A stretch of DNA of 64,000 bases from JADCRZ01 sp041751095 (lineage in GTDB: Bacteria > Bacteroidota > Bacteroidia > Chitinophagales > Chitinophagaceae), in assembly GCA_041751095.1 (NCBI GenBank), contig JBGSYC010000181.1, forward strand, positions 62,001 to 126,000, read 5' to 3'. Below the pieces are notes generated by a model. That model did not search any database, was not told the origin of the DNA, and saw only the letters and a program-made list of their open reading frames with translations. Of the stretch, positions 52,643 through 62,509 are shown one piece after another; positions within the stretch are counted from its first letter, which is position 1; every line of letters starts with the position of its first letter. Both the position numbers and the translations under genes were made by a program.

Positions 52643-52662
52643 GAGACGCGTCATAGCGTCTC
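52643..52662. terminator. Hairpin after RidA copy 2, variant of the 22891 palindrome
   Basis: Seven-base arms GAGACGC (52643-52649) and GCGTCTC (52656-52662) enclose a six-base loop; GCATTTT follows. It lies 11 bases after the RidA stop and probably ends the second operon. Confidence 0.6.
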
Positions 52663-52733
52663 TGCATTTTCAATGAGGATTTATGCGATAAAAAATTCAC
52701 GCCGATAGTGGTCTCTTATTTTAGCTCCGCCAC

Positions 52734-53415
52734 ATTATTTCAGTAACGTAATAAGGTGGATTTAATCGGGCTCCGATAGGAGCCACGTGTTTATAGCAAT
52801 GTTATTAATTAATTCTTCGGCTCCATAGGAGCCGCGTAATCACACGTGGCTCCTATGGAGCCGAACCAAGGGGCAGGTTTTGCTATAAACACGAGGCCCC
52901 CATGGGGCCCATTCCAAACACCGATTTCATGCCCGGAATTTATGGTAAGGATTCATTGATTCGATAGAGCTTTAGCTAAAAGATATCTTACTTTAAAGCC
53001 GCCACATTTATTTCAATAACGTAATAAGGTTGACCTAATCGGCTCCGATAGGAGCCATTCCGAAATTGATTTCGATCCCGCCATTATATGGTAAGGATCG
53101 ATTGATTCGATAGACCTTTGGCTAAAAAGCGAATTTTTTTTGCTCCGCAATCATTTATTTCAATAAGGTAATAAGGTAGACTTCTATGATGACAATCATT
53201 TCTACTAAGGTTTGAGATGATCTCTTTTATCGGATTTTCAACCTTAGTAGAAAGAAGGGCTCTCGAATTTTACAAACCTTATTATTTTAACTCCGCCTTC
53301 AATTATCTCAATAATAAGGGTGACTAAATTGCTCCGACAGGAGCCACGTGTTTATAGTAATGTATTAATTAATTCTTCGGCTCCATAGGAGCCGCGTAAT
53401 CGTTTCTACTAAGGT
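52734..53415. repeat. Repeat cluster: GGCTCC palindromes and AACGTAATAAGG units
   Basis: Six copies of a 15-16 base palindrome of the form GGCTCC-N3or4-GGAGCC (or a close variant) lie at 52769, 52819, 52848, 53041, 53331 and 53379, plus a GGCCCC variant at 52895. A unit of about 40 bases (TTTCAATAACGTAATAAGG followed by GACCTAATC) precedes or accompanies some of them, at 52734, 53011, 53151 and 53300. A separate 14-base inverted repeat (TTTCTACTAAGGTT / AACCTTAGTAGAAA) spans 53199-53253. No gene is seen in 52632-53601. Confidence 0.8.
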
Positions 53416-53601
53416 TTGCGATTTGCTTTCCCATCGGGTACCAACGCAAATCATCAGAGCCAATTTCGGAAGGGGACTAATGCTCTTGTTTGGTTTATTC
53501 TTTTCAAAAATTTACCTGTCTGCTCGGGAGGTATAGTTTCTTCTCTCTGCAACGCCTATATAAGGCCACTCCAATATGTACTACCTGATTAGCTTACCTG
53601 A

Positions 53602-53988
53602 TTATAATAATTGAAAAATCTGGATGTTGTTGCCACAAGTGTCGTTAAATATAGCAATGCTGGAAGCTCCCATTTCGGTGGGCGGCATAGAAAATTCCAC
53701 ACCTAAACCTGAAAGACGTTCAAATTCTTTGTCGATATCGTCTACGTTAAAAGCGGTCAAAGGTATGCCTGCCTCAAACAGCGCTTTTTGAAATATTCTG
53801 GCTGGAGCAAAACCAAGTGGTTCTAATAGCAGCTCAACCCCGTCAGGTTCTTCATCCGATACCACAGTAAGCCATTTGTGCTCGCCCATCGGAATCTCCG
53901 TTTTTTTGGTGAAGCCCAAAACTTCAGTATAAAATTTAAGCGCTTTTTCCTGGTCTTCTACCATTACACTTGTCAATTTGATTTTCAT
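53602..53988 (-). CDS. VOC family (glyoxalase/dioxygenase-like) protein
   Basis: The product is 128 residues with the paired beta-alpha-beta-beta-beta units of the vicinal-oxygen-chelate fold: KLTSVMVEDQEKALKFYTEV, then DGVELLLEPLG, and a second half ending SIAIFNDTCGNNIQIFQLL. Metal-ligand positions of glyoxalase enzymes are only partly kept, so it could be a binding protein rather than an enzyme. It stands 49 bases after the aldehyde dehydrogenase gene on the same strand. Confidence 0.85.
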   Translation of the reverse strand: MKIKLTSVMVEDQEKALKFYTEVLGFTKKTEIPMGEHKWLTVVSDEEPDGVELLLEPLGFAPARIFQKALFEAGIPLTAFNVDDIDKEFERLSGLGVEFSMPPTEMGASSIAIFNDTCGNNIQIFQLL

Positions 53989-54037
53989 ACTCTTTGCATT
54001 TATATGAATTCGAAAGTTGATATGCTGCAGTCCGTTT

Positions 54038-55483
54038 TTATCTAAAGCCTCCGAAGCACAGGTACTTTATTTCCATAAAATAATCCATGCCGTATTTGGA
54101 GCCTTCGCGGCCTATTCCTGATTCTTTTACGCCTCCAAACGGAGCTACCACCGTTGATATCAGGCCTTCATTGATGCCAACCATGCCACATTCAAGGGCC
54201 TCGGCAACACGCCAGCAACGATTGATATCCCTGCTATAAAAATAAGAGGCAAGTCCATATTCGGTATTATTGGCCAATTGAATCGCTTCTTGTTCGGTAT
54301 TGAACCTGAAGACAGGTGCAACAGGCCCAAACACTTCTTCCCTGGCGATGATCATTTCCTGGCTAACGTCCGCAAGTACGGTGGGCTGAAAAAACAATCC
54401 TTCAATATGATTTCCACCCCTGATCACCCTTGCGCCTTTAGCAAGCGCATCGTCCACATGTTGTTTCACTTTATGTAAACCCTTTTCGTTGATCAGCGGA
54501 CCGATCTGAACATTTTTGTCAAGGCCGTTCCCTACGCTCAAAGTGGCTACAGCACTGGAAAATTTTTCAACAAATTCATCATAGACCCCGTCCTGCGCAA
54601 AAACCCGGTTCACACATACGCAGGTCTGCCCGCTGTTTCGAAATTTGGCAATCATCGCTCCCTCAACGGCAGCATCTATATCGGCATCATCAAACACAAT
54701 AAAAGGAGCGTTACCACCCAATTCGAGCGATAATTTTTTTAACGTTGAAGCACATTGGGCCATTAGCTTTTTGCCGACGGCGGTAGAACCTGTAAAAGAG
54801 AGCTTTCTGATTTTTTTATTTTCGCAAAGCTCAAGTCCGACCTCATCATTATGAGTGGTGGTGATGGTATTATATACGCCTGGCGGAAAGCCCGCCAGCT
54901 CTGCGAGATGTGCAATCGCCAGCCCGGTAAGTGGTGCTTCCGCAGGTGGTTTAATGATGACAGGACACCCTGCAGCAAGAGCAGGGCCGACCTTCCTTGT
55001 AATCATCGCAAGGGGGAAATTCCAAGGGGTAATTGCCGCAACGACACCAATTGATTGTTTAATGACGATTAATCTTTTGTCATTCGCCTGCGCAGGTATA
55101 ACATCTCCATACACCCGTTTAGCTTCTTCAGCAAACCACTCGATAAAGGACGCGCCGTAATCAACTTCTCCAAGTGTTTCTTTTAAAACCTTACCGCATT
55201 CAAGCGTCATCAGGTTTGCCAGCTCCTCTTTGTGTTCCGTGATCAGCGTAAACCATCTTTTCATGATATCACACCTGTCTTTGGCAGTAAGGTTCCTGTA
55301 GGCTGGCCATGCAGCATAGGCGGCGTCAACGGCTTTGCGTACATCCTCCCTTTCCATGTCGGTAACACTGGCTATCCGTTCACCTGTGGCAGGATCGTTC
55401 ACGTCAAAAGTTCTTCCACCCGCTGCCTCTACCCACCCTCCGTTTACATACGATCGCGTTCTGATAAGGGAATTTTCCTTCAC
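54038..55483 (-). CDS. gabD: NAD(P)-dependent succinate-semialdehyde-type dehydrogenase
   Basis: The product is 481 residues, full length for the ALDH superfamily. Catalytic features are clear: VVAAITPWNFPLAMI (cofactor entry), ELGGNAPFIVFDDADIDAA (general base Glu), and FRNSGQTCVCVNR (nucleophile Cys in GQTC). The closest match by feel is the GabD or SSADH type, but related enzymes oxidise 2-oxoglutarate semialdehyde or glycolaldehyde in sugar-acid catabolism, so the substrate is open. It is cytoplasmic. It lies 1.4 kb beyond the RidA gene, on the opposite strand, and may receive carbon from the catabolic locus. Confidence 0.85.
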   Translation of the reverse strand: MKENSLIRTRSYVNGGWVEAAGGRTFDVNDPATGERIASVTDMEREDVRKAVDAAYAAWPAYRNLTAKDRCDIMKRWFTLITEHKEELANLMTLECGKVLKETLGEVDYGASFIEWFAEEAKRVYGDVIPAQANDKRLIVIKQSIGVVAAITPWNFPLAMITRKVGPALAAGCPVIIKPPAEAPLTGLAIAHLAELAGFPPGVYNTITTTHNDEVGLELCENKKIRKLSFTGSTAVGKKLMAQCASTLKKLSLELGGNAPFIVFDDADIDAAVEGAMIAKFRNSGQTCVCVNRVFAQDGVYDEFVEKFSSAVATLSVGNGLDKNVQIGPLINEKGLHKVKQHVDDALAKGARVIRGGNHIEGLFFQPTVLADVSQEMIIAREEVFGPVAPVFRFNTEQEAIQLANNTEYGLASYFYSRDINRCWRVAEALECGMVGINEGLISTVVAPFGGVKESGIGREGSKYGMDYFMEIKYLCFGGFR

Positions 55484-55550
55484 TTGTTATGGCTTGAGCA
55501 CCGGCTCATCGCCAGCACATTTAAGGGTGTTGTTTATCTATAGCCGCATT

Positions 55551-56723
55551 TTATTTTTGTCCGGAGCTGTTTTTACTGTTCAGAGCTGTACCCTGATCTT
55601 TGGTTAAACGCCCGATGCCAAACTGATCACCTGCCCTGGCAAGTCGTTTTCCTTCGTATTGTATCTCGATCATCTTTTCGCTCGCAACATTGTTATTGAA
55701 CTCGTCCTGGAGGGTTAGTAAAACCTTTCGTGTTTTCACATCAATCACTTCACCGCTCGAAGGATAAGCATATTTGCCATCCAGGGTAAAGGTTATCCAC
55801 CCGGGCATATCCTGGAGTGGGATAGTGGTCAGTTGCTGGTAAGGCGGAACGGCGCTGAAAACATGCATACGCATGTTATACCCATCGCATACCCATAATT
55901 CTTTTTCATCGGGTGTGAGGCCTATGCCATGACTTGGATTTCCATGCCGCCGGACCGGGCCTTTGGTCCAACCTTCTACAACGACAGAAGCCAGCTTTTT
56001 GCCTGTCCTGAGATCCCCGACCTCAAACCCAAGCAGGCTGTCTACCGTTACATAGGTCAGTGTCTCTTTGCCATTAATAGTAAAGGGGCGTATGTAATTT
56101 GCAAAGGGCCCAACTTTGTCAATAAGGGTATGGCTTTTCGTATCTGCGATATGTAACCATGGAGAGGCGATATCATCGAGATAAACCCGCTGTCCTGACG
56201 GACCATAAATGGTATTATGCGCCCTTTTATGAACATTGATTTTTTTAATGATATTACCGGTATTGCAATCCACTACATTCCAGAAACCCTTCTCTAACGA
56301 AGGCAGGTACATCGTGGCGCCATCAGGCGAAATTGACATCCGGTCGCATCCGCCTTCAAAGGATTTCTCCCAGATCACTTTTTCTGTTGTAAGATCAATG
56401 CGCTGAAGTGATTCAAGGGTGCTCACATAAATACTATTGAGGGGCACACTGACTGCAATGCCCTTAACGTTGGAAGGGGTGTTGTCCGGATGAAGTCCCC
56501 CGGTAGGGATGCGTTTGACAAAACGATGATTGTTGTCGATATCAAAAACAAGCAGCCCGTGGCCTCCGTATCCGAGGTAATCGCGGATGCCAGGTACCGC
56601 AACGTACAAATAACGCTTAACACCTGATTTTTGTGCGATAGCGCAGGCCGGAATTCCCCCGGCCATAAGCAATAAAATCAGTTTGTATAAAATGACAAGG
56701 CGCCAGGCATATCTTATTTTCAT
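55551..56723 (-). CDS. Secreted YVTN/lactonase-like beta-propeller protein
   Basis: The product is 390 residues from ATG at 56721-56723, starting MKIRYAWRLVILYKLILLLM, a Sec signal. Propeller blades are visible: GHGLLVFDIDNNHRFVKRIP, IAVSVPLNSIYVSTLESLQ, GCDRMSISPDGATMYLPSLE, and GIGLTPDEKELWVCDGYN. This is the YncE-like or lactonase-like surface-exposed fold. Blades with the SPDG and TPDE turn are typical. No enzymatic residues can be assigned. It sits upstream of the aldehyde dehydrogenase gene on the same strand. Confidence 0.8.
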   Translation of the reverse strand: MKIRYAWRLVILYKLILLLMAGGIPACAIAQKSGVKRYLYVAVPGIRDYLGYGGHGLLVFDIDNNHRFVKRIPTGGLHPDNTPSNVKGIAVSVPLNSIYVSTLESLQRIDLTTEKVIWEKSFEGGCDRMSISPDGATMYLPSLEKGFWNVVDCNTGNIIKKINVHKRAHNTIYGPSGQRVYLDDIASPWLHIADTKSHTLIDKVGPFANYIRPFTINGKETLTYVTVDSLLGFEVGDLRTGKKLASVVVEGWTKGPVRRHGNPSHGIGLTPDEKELWVCDGYNMRMHVFSAVPPYQQLTTIPLQDMPGWITFTLDGKYAYPSSGEVIDVKTRKVLLTLQDEFNNNVASEKMIEIQYEGKRLARAGDQFGIGRLTKDQGTALNSKNSSGQK

Positions 56724-56859
56724 GGTATACAATTTAATTATTTAAAACTTTGCCATAACCATCATCCTTATGGTTTTGGAATGTTTATGGATCAGCAACC
56801 TGAAGATTTATCCGAAGTTAGCAGGTTTCTTTAAAAGTAAGTGGTCATCGTATTCAATA

Positions 56860-57447
56860 TTATTGCCGGGGATGGTTGGCTTTCAGATTTTTTGCCGCCA
56901 TCGACACCGTTTCCTCAACTCGATTCTGCCTGGTTTCGGGCCTTTTGGCATTTAATATCCATTCCAGTATGCCACGTTTTGAAGAGCGGGAAAAGTTGCT
57001 CCAGTTCTCAAAAGCCGTTTTGTTGCCGTCAAATCCCCGCTGAAGGTCAGCCGGGACAATGATATTTTCCACATCATCCAATGCATTCCATGTTCCGGTT
57101 TCCTTTGCAATTTCAATCATTTTTAATCCCGCCGGCGCAATAGCGTTTTTTTTAAGAAGCCTTTCTACGGTTGCTTTGTTTACTTTACTCCACTTGCTCT
57201 TGGGATTCCTTCGGGAAAAAAACTGATAATAGCTTTCCTCGTCTCTTTTATTGGCCTTACTGTCGATCCAGCCAAAGCATATGGCCTCTTCCACAGCATC
57301 AGGATAATACACGCTTGGCACATCGCTTTCCTTTCTGTAAATGATAAGCCACACAGATTTTTCTGACTGATGATTCTTCTGTAGCCAGTTACGCCAGTCC
57401 TTCCTTGACGGCGCATAAAATGTCTTAATATTATCTCTAAGTTCCAT
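56860..57447 (-). CDS. YdeI/OmpD-associated family protein
   Basis: The product is 195 residues. The N-terminal block DWRNWLQKNHQSEKSVWLII and the core AICFGWIDSKANKRDEESYY with FSRRNPKSKWSKVNKATVER are diagnostic of the YdeI-like family. The C-terminal helices (FENWSNFSRSSKRGILEWIL, NAKRPETRQNRVEETVSMAA) also fit. The function is unknown; the fold has been linked to nucleic-acid or peptide binding only by structure. It stands alone. Confidence 0.9.
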   Translation of the reverse strand: MELRDNIKTFYAPSRKDWRNWLQKNHQSEKSVWLIIYRKESDVPSVYYPDAVEEAICFGWIDSKANKRDEESYYQFFSRRNPKSKWSKVNKATVERLLKKNAIAPAGLKMIEIAKETGTWNALDDVENIIVPADLQRGFDGNKTAFENWSNFSRSSKRGILEWILNAKRPETRQNRVEETVSMAAKNLKANHPRQ

Positions 57448-57610
57448 ATTGGTGAGGCGTTTAATTTAAATTTGCATAAGATGCCGTGAGTTTCCGCCCC
57501 GGGGACTTTGAACCGGGCAACTTGCCAGGCACCAGCGGTGGCGCAAACCGGTTGCTTCCTGCCGCTCCGAACGCCAAAATTATTCGTTCACCAGGTAATC
57601 AGCGTTAAAA

Positions 57611-58384
57611 ATGAAGACAAAAAAAGAAAGAAAATATCTCAAAAAGTATTGGAAAGGGATTTTTGCAAACATCAAATCTTTTATTAAAACTCATAACCAG
57701 GAAGACCTGCATCAGTTCCGAGTCAATGTTAAAAAGCTAAAATCGTTATTGGTATTATTTCAAAGCGGCAGGGGCACTGATAAGCTGTTACGGCGTTTTA
57801 AACCGGTTAGGAAAGTTTTTAGAAAAGCCGGAGACATCAGGAATGCGCATGTAAACCTGCAATTATGTAATCAGTACCATATAGATAATGATCAATTTGA
57901 AAAAGAGCAGATGCAAACTGCAGAACGTGGCACTTTTGGATTTTGCGGAGACGGCAGCAGGCACATAAAAAAGCTGAAAAAAGCCCGTAAAAAAATAAAC
58001 AGCGGGATTCACGATCTGGAAAAGAAAAGTATCTATAAATTTTATGATAAGAACCTCAAAGAAATCTCCGGTTTTTTTGAAGCGCCTGTGTTTGATGAAA
58101 GTTTACATGAATGCAGAAAAAAAATTAAATTTTTATTACACAATCATGAACCTTCGGTAAAGGCACTAAAGAAGAAAGTAATCCTCGATATAACCTATCT
58201 CGATCAGCTTCAGGAAAGCATCGGAAAGTGGCATGATAATGCTGTGGCTATGGAACTTCTTACATCATCCGGCACGGATGACGAACTGGTTGCCGGTAAA
58301 ATAAATATGCAGACAGAAGAATTACAGGCACAGATCGTGGAGAGTTCACAGGACTTTGATCGAAAGGCTATGGTTAAGTTATAA
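57611..58384 (+). CDS. CHAD domain-containing protein
   Basis: The product is 257 residues rich in Lys and Arg. The CHAD signature is visible near the N-terminus: EDLHQFRVNVKKLKSLLVLF, then RKAGDIRNAHVN, and a second half ESLHECRKKIKFLLHNHEPS. CHAD proteins are helical and bind inorganic polyphosphate through histidine and basic residues. The protein may localise to polyphosphate granules. No polyphosphate kinase gene is nearby. Confidence 0.85.
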   Translation: MKTKKERKYLKKYWKGIFANIKSFIKTHNQEDLHQFRVNVKKLKSLLVLFQSGRGTDKLLRRFKPVRKVFRKAGDIRNAHVNLQLCNQYHIDNDQFEKEQMQTAERGTFGFCGDGSRHIKKLKKARKKINSGIHDLEKKSIYKFYDKNLKEISGFFEAPVFDESLHECRKKIKFLLHNHEPSVKALKKKVILDITYLDQLQESIGKWHDNAVAMELLTSSGTDDELVAGKINMQTEELQAQIVESSQDFDRKAMVKL

Positions 58385-58664
58385 ATAAGACAGCAGTTTT
58401 TGTTAACAACATCGAGTCGGTAAGTTGGCATTACAGATGTTAGATTTCAGCTTTTTTTTCACCCCTGCCGTTTCGGTAAAAAGCGGCCATCGTTTAAAAA
58501 ACTTTGATGGTATGTGATTCATGAACTTCAATTCTTTTTACAAGTGAATACCGTCGCTCCGTGGATTAAATCTCACCCATACAATCGATCACTCAAAGTT
58601 TCACATCGGCGGAATTATATAACATTTTACCATAATTATGTAATATCGCTGATTGGCTATAATG

Positions 58665-58672
58665 TACTTTTG
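58665..58672 (+). promoter_or_regulatory. Bacteroidota -7 promoter element (TACTTTTG)
   Basis: TACTTTTG fits the Bacteroidota -7 consensus TAnnTTTG exactly. It lies 57 bases before the ATG of the DUF3347 gene, so transcription would start near 58680. A -33 TTG at the ideal spacing is not seen; a TTG lies closer, at about 58653. It likely drives the copper genes. Confidence 0.55.
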
Positions 58673-58728
58673 CCTTACACAATTTTATAATCTAATCCTG
58701 TATTCAATATAATAAATAAAGACAGCAT

Positions 58729-59262
58729 ATGAAAAAAATAACACTCTTTGCACTGGTAGTTGTTTTGTTAAACCTCACCCTGAAAGCTCAACACGATCAT
58801 GCGGAGAACATTAGCACTACAAAAACCAGTATGGCAAGCCCGGCCTCCCCGTCTCAGTTACTCACCAGTTATTTTGCGCTTAAAGACGCTTTAGTAAACA
58901 GCGATGCGACACTGGCCGCAACTAAGGCCGGTGAGTTTATCACAACTGCCAATGCTATCGATATCAAATCAATGTCCGAAGCAGAGCAAAAGGCATTTCA
59001 AGCATTGCAGGAAAAGCTGGTGTCTGATGCCAAAAGTATTTCATCAACAAAAGATATCGTTAAGCAAAGAGATCATTTTGAATTATTTTCCGAACATTTT
59101 TATACACTCGCCAAAGCGGTAAAGTTATCATCAGCACCTGTTTACCAGGCATTTTGCCCGATGAAAAAAGCATCATGGTTGAGCAGTGAGAAATCTATAA
59201 AGAATCCCTACTACGGAAAGCAAATGCTAACCTGCGGTAACATTAAAGAAACACTGAATTAA
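58729..59262 (+). CDS. DUF3347 domain-containing periplasmic protein (copper-linked)
   Basis: The product is 177 residues with a Sec signal (MKKITLFALVVVLLNLTLKA). A His-rich start (HDHAEN) is followed by LLTSYFALKDALVNSDATLA and the C-terminal block QAFCPMKKASWLSSEKSIKN with PYYGKQMLTCG. This is the DUF3347 family, usually attached to efflux or copper-resistance genes and ending with the Cys-Pro-Met pattern that suits metal binding. It is the first gene of the copper locus. Confidence 0.85.
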   Translation: MKKITLFALVVVLLNLTLKAQHDHAENISTTKTSMASPASPSQLLTSYFALKDALVNSDATLAATKAGEFITTANAIDIKSMSEAEQKAFQALQEKLVSDAKSISSTKDIVKQRDHFELFSEHFYTLAKAVKLSSAPVYQAFCPMKKASWLSSEKSIKNPYYGKQMLTCGNIKETLN

Positions 59263-59513
59263 AGGACGGTCTGAGTTAGGGGCTGTAAAAGAGCCATTAT
59301 CTAACCCGGATTTCCTGGTTAACTGACTTCCCTTTGTTATTTTTTATCGCAGGGATGGTTACGCTGCGGATAATCCTAACAGCATCATCCAGTAAAGCGG
59401 GCTAATCTGATTCAGAAGAACTATACCAACGCCGTGACACGTACTAACAATCATTTTGCGGAAAATCTAAAGCGGATGATTATGAAAAACCACCGGGAAC
59501 TACCGATTAAAAC

Positions 59514-62072
59514 GTGAATAAACTGATCTTAACAACCATGCTGGTTTGCCTGTCTTTAGCCGTAACAGCCTGGCAGGTAGTTTATACCTGTGCGATGCAT
59601 CCCGGGGTGCAGATGACTAAAACAGGAAAATGCCCGAAATGCGGCATGATGTTAACGAGGAAGCCATTAAAAAACCGTGGTGGGATAATTGCGCCGCATA
59701 CTGCAAAAGAGGCCGGTAAGCCTGCGACGGCAGTGCCAGGCTCGAAAGAAGAATTGGCTCCTACAGCATTGCAAAAGGCCGGAAAAGTAAATAAAGCTTC
59801 AGCCGGTAGAACAGTGGTGTATCATTTATATGTAACCAATACAATAGTTAACTATACCGGCAAAAGTAAACATGCATTTGCCATCAACGGTTCCATCCCC
59901 GCCCCTACGCTTTATTTCACTGAAGGAGATACAGCGGAAATTTATCTTCATAACCGGTTGAAAACAGAAACCTCGCTTCACTGGCACGGTTTGATTTTAC
60001 CCAATTATGCTGATGGCGTTCCTTACCTGACTACATCAAAAATACCGGGGGGAACAACTCATTTGTACAAATTTCCTATTGTGCAAAACGGCACTTACTG
60101 GTATCACTCGCATACAAAGCTGCAGGAACAGGTGGGAATGTATGGAGCATTCATCATCAGGAAAAAAGAAGAGCCGGAGATAGCGCAATATCCAATTGTT
60201 CTGAGCGAGTGGACAGACGAAAATCCGCACCAGGTGCAACGCCGCCTGCGTACGGCCAACGACTGGTACGCCATTAAAAAGGGAAGCACGCAAAGCTATG
60301 CGGAAGCCATAAAGGCGGGCCGGTTTAAGACAAAGCTTACCAACGAATGGAAGCGGATGATGGCTATGGATGTCAGTGATGTTTATTACAACAGGTTTTT
60401 AATAAACGGAAAGGTGCAAACGCTGCTCAGCAAACCGAAAGCCGGAGAGAAGGTAAAACTTAGAATTGTAAATGGTGGCGCCTCTACTTATTTCTGGTTA
60501 AAGTATGCCGGTGGTAAAATGACTGTCGTGGCCAATGACGGTGAAGATGTGCAGCCCGTAGAAGTAGACAGGCTGATCATTGCCGTTGCCGAAACCTATG
60601 ATGTTATCGTAACCATACCAGGAAACATGAGCTACGAATTTCTGGCCACTTCCGAAGACCGGACGAAGTCTGCTTCGCTGTGGCTTGGCAAAGGGCATAA
60701 AATGCACGCCAAACCTTTACCGCGGCTGCAATATTTTGAAGGCATGCAAATGATGAACAGCATGATGAAGATGAACGGTGATATGACCGATATGGGGATG
60801 AACATGAGTTTGCAGCAAATGGATATGAACAGCGTGATGTATCCCGAAATAACGGGAGGCGCTACCGAAGATAATACCATGCATAACGAAGATCATACCA
60901 GGCATAAAATAGATAGCATGCCAGGGAGTGAAACCGGCATGAATGATAGTGCCAAAGAAACCAATATGCATGACATGCATGAGATGAAAACTGACAGCAC
61001 CTCAGAGATGAAAGTGGATGGCCATAATCATAATGCTATGGATATAAGCACCGGCAATGCAGACATGGTAACATTAAATTATTCCATGCTGAAAGCGGTC
61101 AGAAAAACGACTCTGCCGGCGGCACCAACCCGTACCATGCACTTCAACCTTACGGGGAATATGAACCGGTACATATGGATGATTGATAACAAAGTCGTAG
61201 GTGAATGGGATAAGATTCTGATTAAGCAAGGGGAAAATATACGCATTATACTCACCAACAACTCCATGATGCGACACCCGATGCACCTGCATGGACACTT
61301 TTTCAGAGTACTTAATGGCCAGGGCGAATATGCACCATTAAAAAATGTGCTCGATATCATGCCGATGGAAACAGACACAATAGAGTTTGCAGCCGCCCAC
61401 CCGGGCGACTGGTTCTTTCATTGCCATATCCTGTATCACATGATGGCAGGCATGGGAAATGTGTTCAGCTACGTAAATTCACCCCCTAATCCGGAACTGC
61501 CGGATCCGGCGAAAGCATGGCGAAAATTCGTACAGGATAACACGATGAACCACCTGATGGCGGAGGTTGGACTGGAAAGTAATGGAAGTGATGGTGAAGT
61601 CATGTTTTCCACAACTCGCTATGCCTTGCGTTCAGAATGGCGTATAGGTCTTAACTCACATCATGGATACGAAAGCGAGACATACTTTGGCCGGTTCCTG
61701 GGCAGGAATCAATGGTTGTTTCCGTATATTGGATTTGATTATCATTATAACAACAGGTTAAACAGCGTGGAGAAAAACCTTGTTGGTCAAAACAGCAATC
61801 AAAACAACCGTAAGGCTTTTGTCGCAGGTGTGCAATACACTTTGCCCATGCTGGCAGTCGCCGATGCAAGAATAGACAGCAAAGGAAAATTCCGGTTTCA
61901 GTTGAGCAGGGAGGACGTGCCCATAAGCAAACGTTTGCGGTTTAAAGTGATGGGTAACACAGATAGAGAATATATGGCAGGATTAAAATATATTCTTACC
62001 AAATGGTTTTCCCTGTCAACTCACTACGACAGCGATATGGCGTTTGGTGCAGGCGTCACCATAACCTACTAA
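59514..62072 (+). CDS. Multicopper oxidase (CopA/PcoA-like) with metal-binding N-terminus and C-terminal beta-barrel
   Basis: The product is 852 residues from GTG at 59514 with a Sec signal. Residues about 24-50 form a heavy-metal-binding domain (YTCAMHPGVQ, GKCPKCGMM). Cupredoxin domains follow with all copper motifs: H156-W-H158-G, HSH, HPMHLHGHFF, and the type 1/3 site H636-C637-H638 in HCHILYHMMAGM. A Met- and His-rich insert lies at about residues 405-515. The last 185 residues (TRYALRSEWRIGLNSHHGYE, FQLSREDVPISKRL) read as a CopB-like outer-membrane barrel fused to the oxidase. It would oxidise Cu(I) to the less toxic Cu(II) at the envelope. The fusion layout recurs in Bacteroidota. Confidence 0.9.
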   Translation: MNKLILTTMLVCLSLAVTAWQVVYTCAMHPGVQMTKTGKCPKCGMMLTRKPLKNRGGIIAPHTAKEAGKPATAVPGSKEELAPTALQKAGKVNKASAGRTVVYHLYVTNTIVNYTGKSKHAFAINGSIPAPTLYFTEGDTAEIYLHNRLKTETSLHWHGLILPNYADGVPYLTTSKIPGGTTHLYKFPIVQNGTYWYHSHTKLQEQVGMYGAFIIRKKEEPEIAQYPIVLSEWTDENPHQVQRRLRTANDWYAIKKGSTQSYAEAIKAGRFKTKLTNEWKRMMAMDVSDVYYNRFLINGKVQTLLSKPKAGEKVKLRIVNGGASTYFWLKYAGGKMTVVANDGEDVQPVEVDRLIIAVAETYDVIVTIPGNMSYEFLATSEDRTKSASLWLGKGHKMHAKPLPRLQYFEGMQMMNSMMKMNGDMTDMGMNMSLQQMDMNSVMYPEITGGATEDNTMHNEDHTRHKIDSMPGSETGMNDSAKETNMHDMHEMKTDSTSEMKVDGHNHNAMDISTGNADMVTLNYSMLKAVRKTTLPAAPTRTMHFNLTGNMNRYIWMIDNKVVGEWDKILIKQGENIRIILTNNSMMRHPMHLHGHFFRVLNGQGEYAPLKNVLDIMPMETDTIEFAAAHPGDWFFHCHILYHMMAGMGNVFSYVNSPPNPELPDPAKAWRKFVQDNTMNHLMAEVGLESNGSDGEVMFSTTRYALRSEWRIGLNSHHGYESETYFGRFLGRNQWLFPYIGFDYHYNNRLNSVEKNLVGQNSNQNNRKAFVAGVQYTLPMLAVADARIDSKGKFRFQLSREDVPISKRLRFKVMGNTDREYMAGLKYILTKWFSLSTHYDSDMAFGAGVTITY

Positions 62073-62117
62073 GAAAATAACGATGCCACATTTTTCATCA
62101 TTTATAAATCAAAACAA

Positions 62118-62450
62118 ATGGCTCAGGAACATCCCACACAGTTGATTGCCGCTCTCAATAGTTGTGCAACATTATGTAACCATTGTGCAACGGCGTGTTT
62201 AGAAGAAGATAACGTTCAGATGCTTGTTAAATGCATTAAGCTCGATCTGGATTGCGCTGATGTATGCACCGTTGTTGCCGCTCTTTTAGCAAGAGGCTCC
62301 GAACATGGGAAGCACTTACTAAAGGAATGTGCAGAAATCTGCAAAGCCTGTGCAGATGAATGCGAAAAGCATGCACATCATCATGAGCATTGTAAAAGAT
62401 GTGCGGAGGCATGCAGGGCGTGCGCCGATGCATGTACTTCAATGTCGTAA
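62118..62450 (+). CDS. Four-helix bundle copper-storage-like protein (Csp type)
   Basis: The product is 110 residues with 16 cysteines spaced as CxxC and CxxxC along four helices (SCATLCNHCATAC, CADVC, CAEICKACADEC, CKRCAEACRACADAC) and a HAHHHEH loop. This is the Csp3-like copper-storage layout, in which the bundle core binds many Cu(I) ions. No signal peptide is present, so it is cytosolic. It lies 45 bases after the multicopper oxidase and completes the copper locus. Confidence 0.9.
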   Translation: MAQEHPTQLIAALNSCATLCNHCATACLEEDNVQMLVKCIKLDLDCADVCTVVAALLARGSEHGKHLLKECAEICKACADECEKHAHHHEHCKRCAEACRACADACTSMS

Positions 62451-62509
62451 AGGAAAACATGCAAAGCAATGAATTGCTTTGCAGACGGCAGGTTATAAAA
62501 AATCATGCT

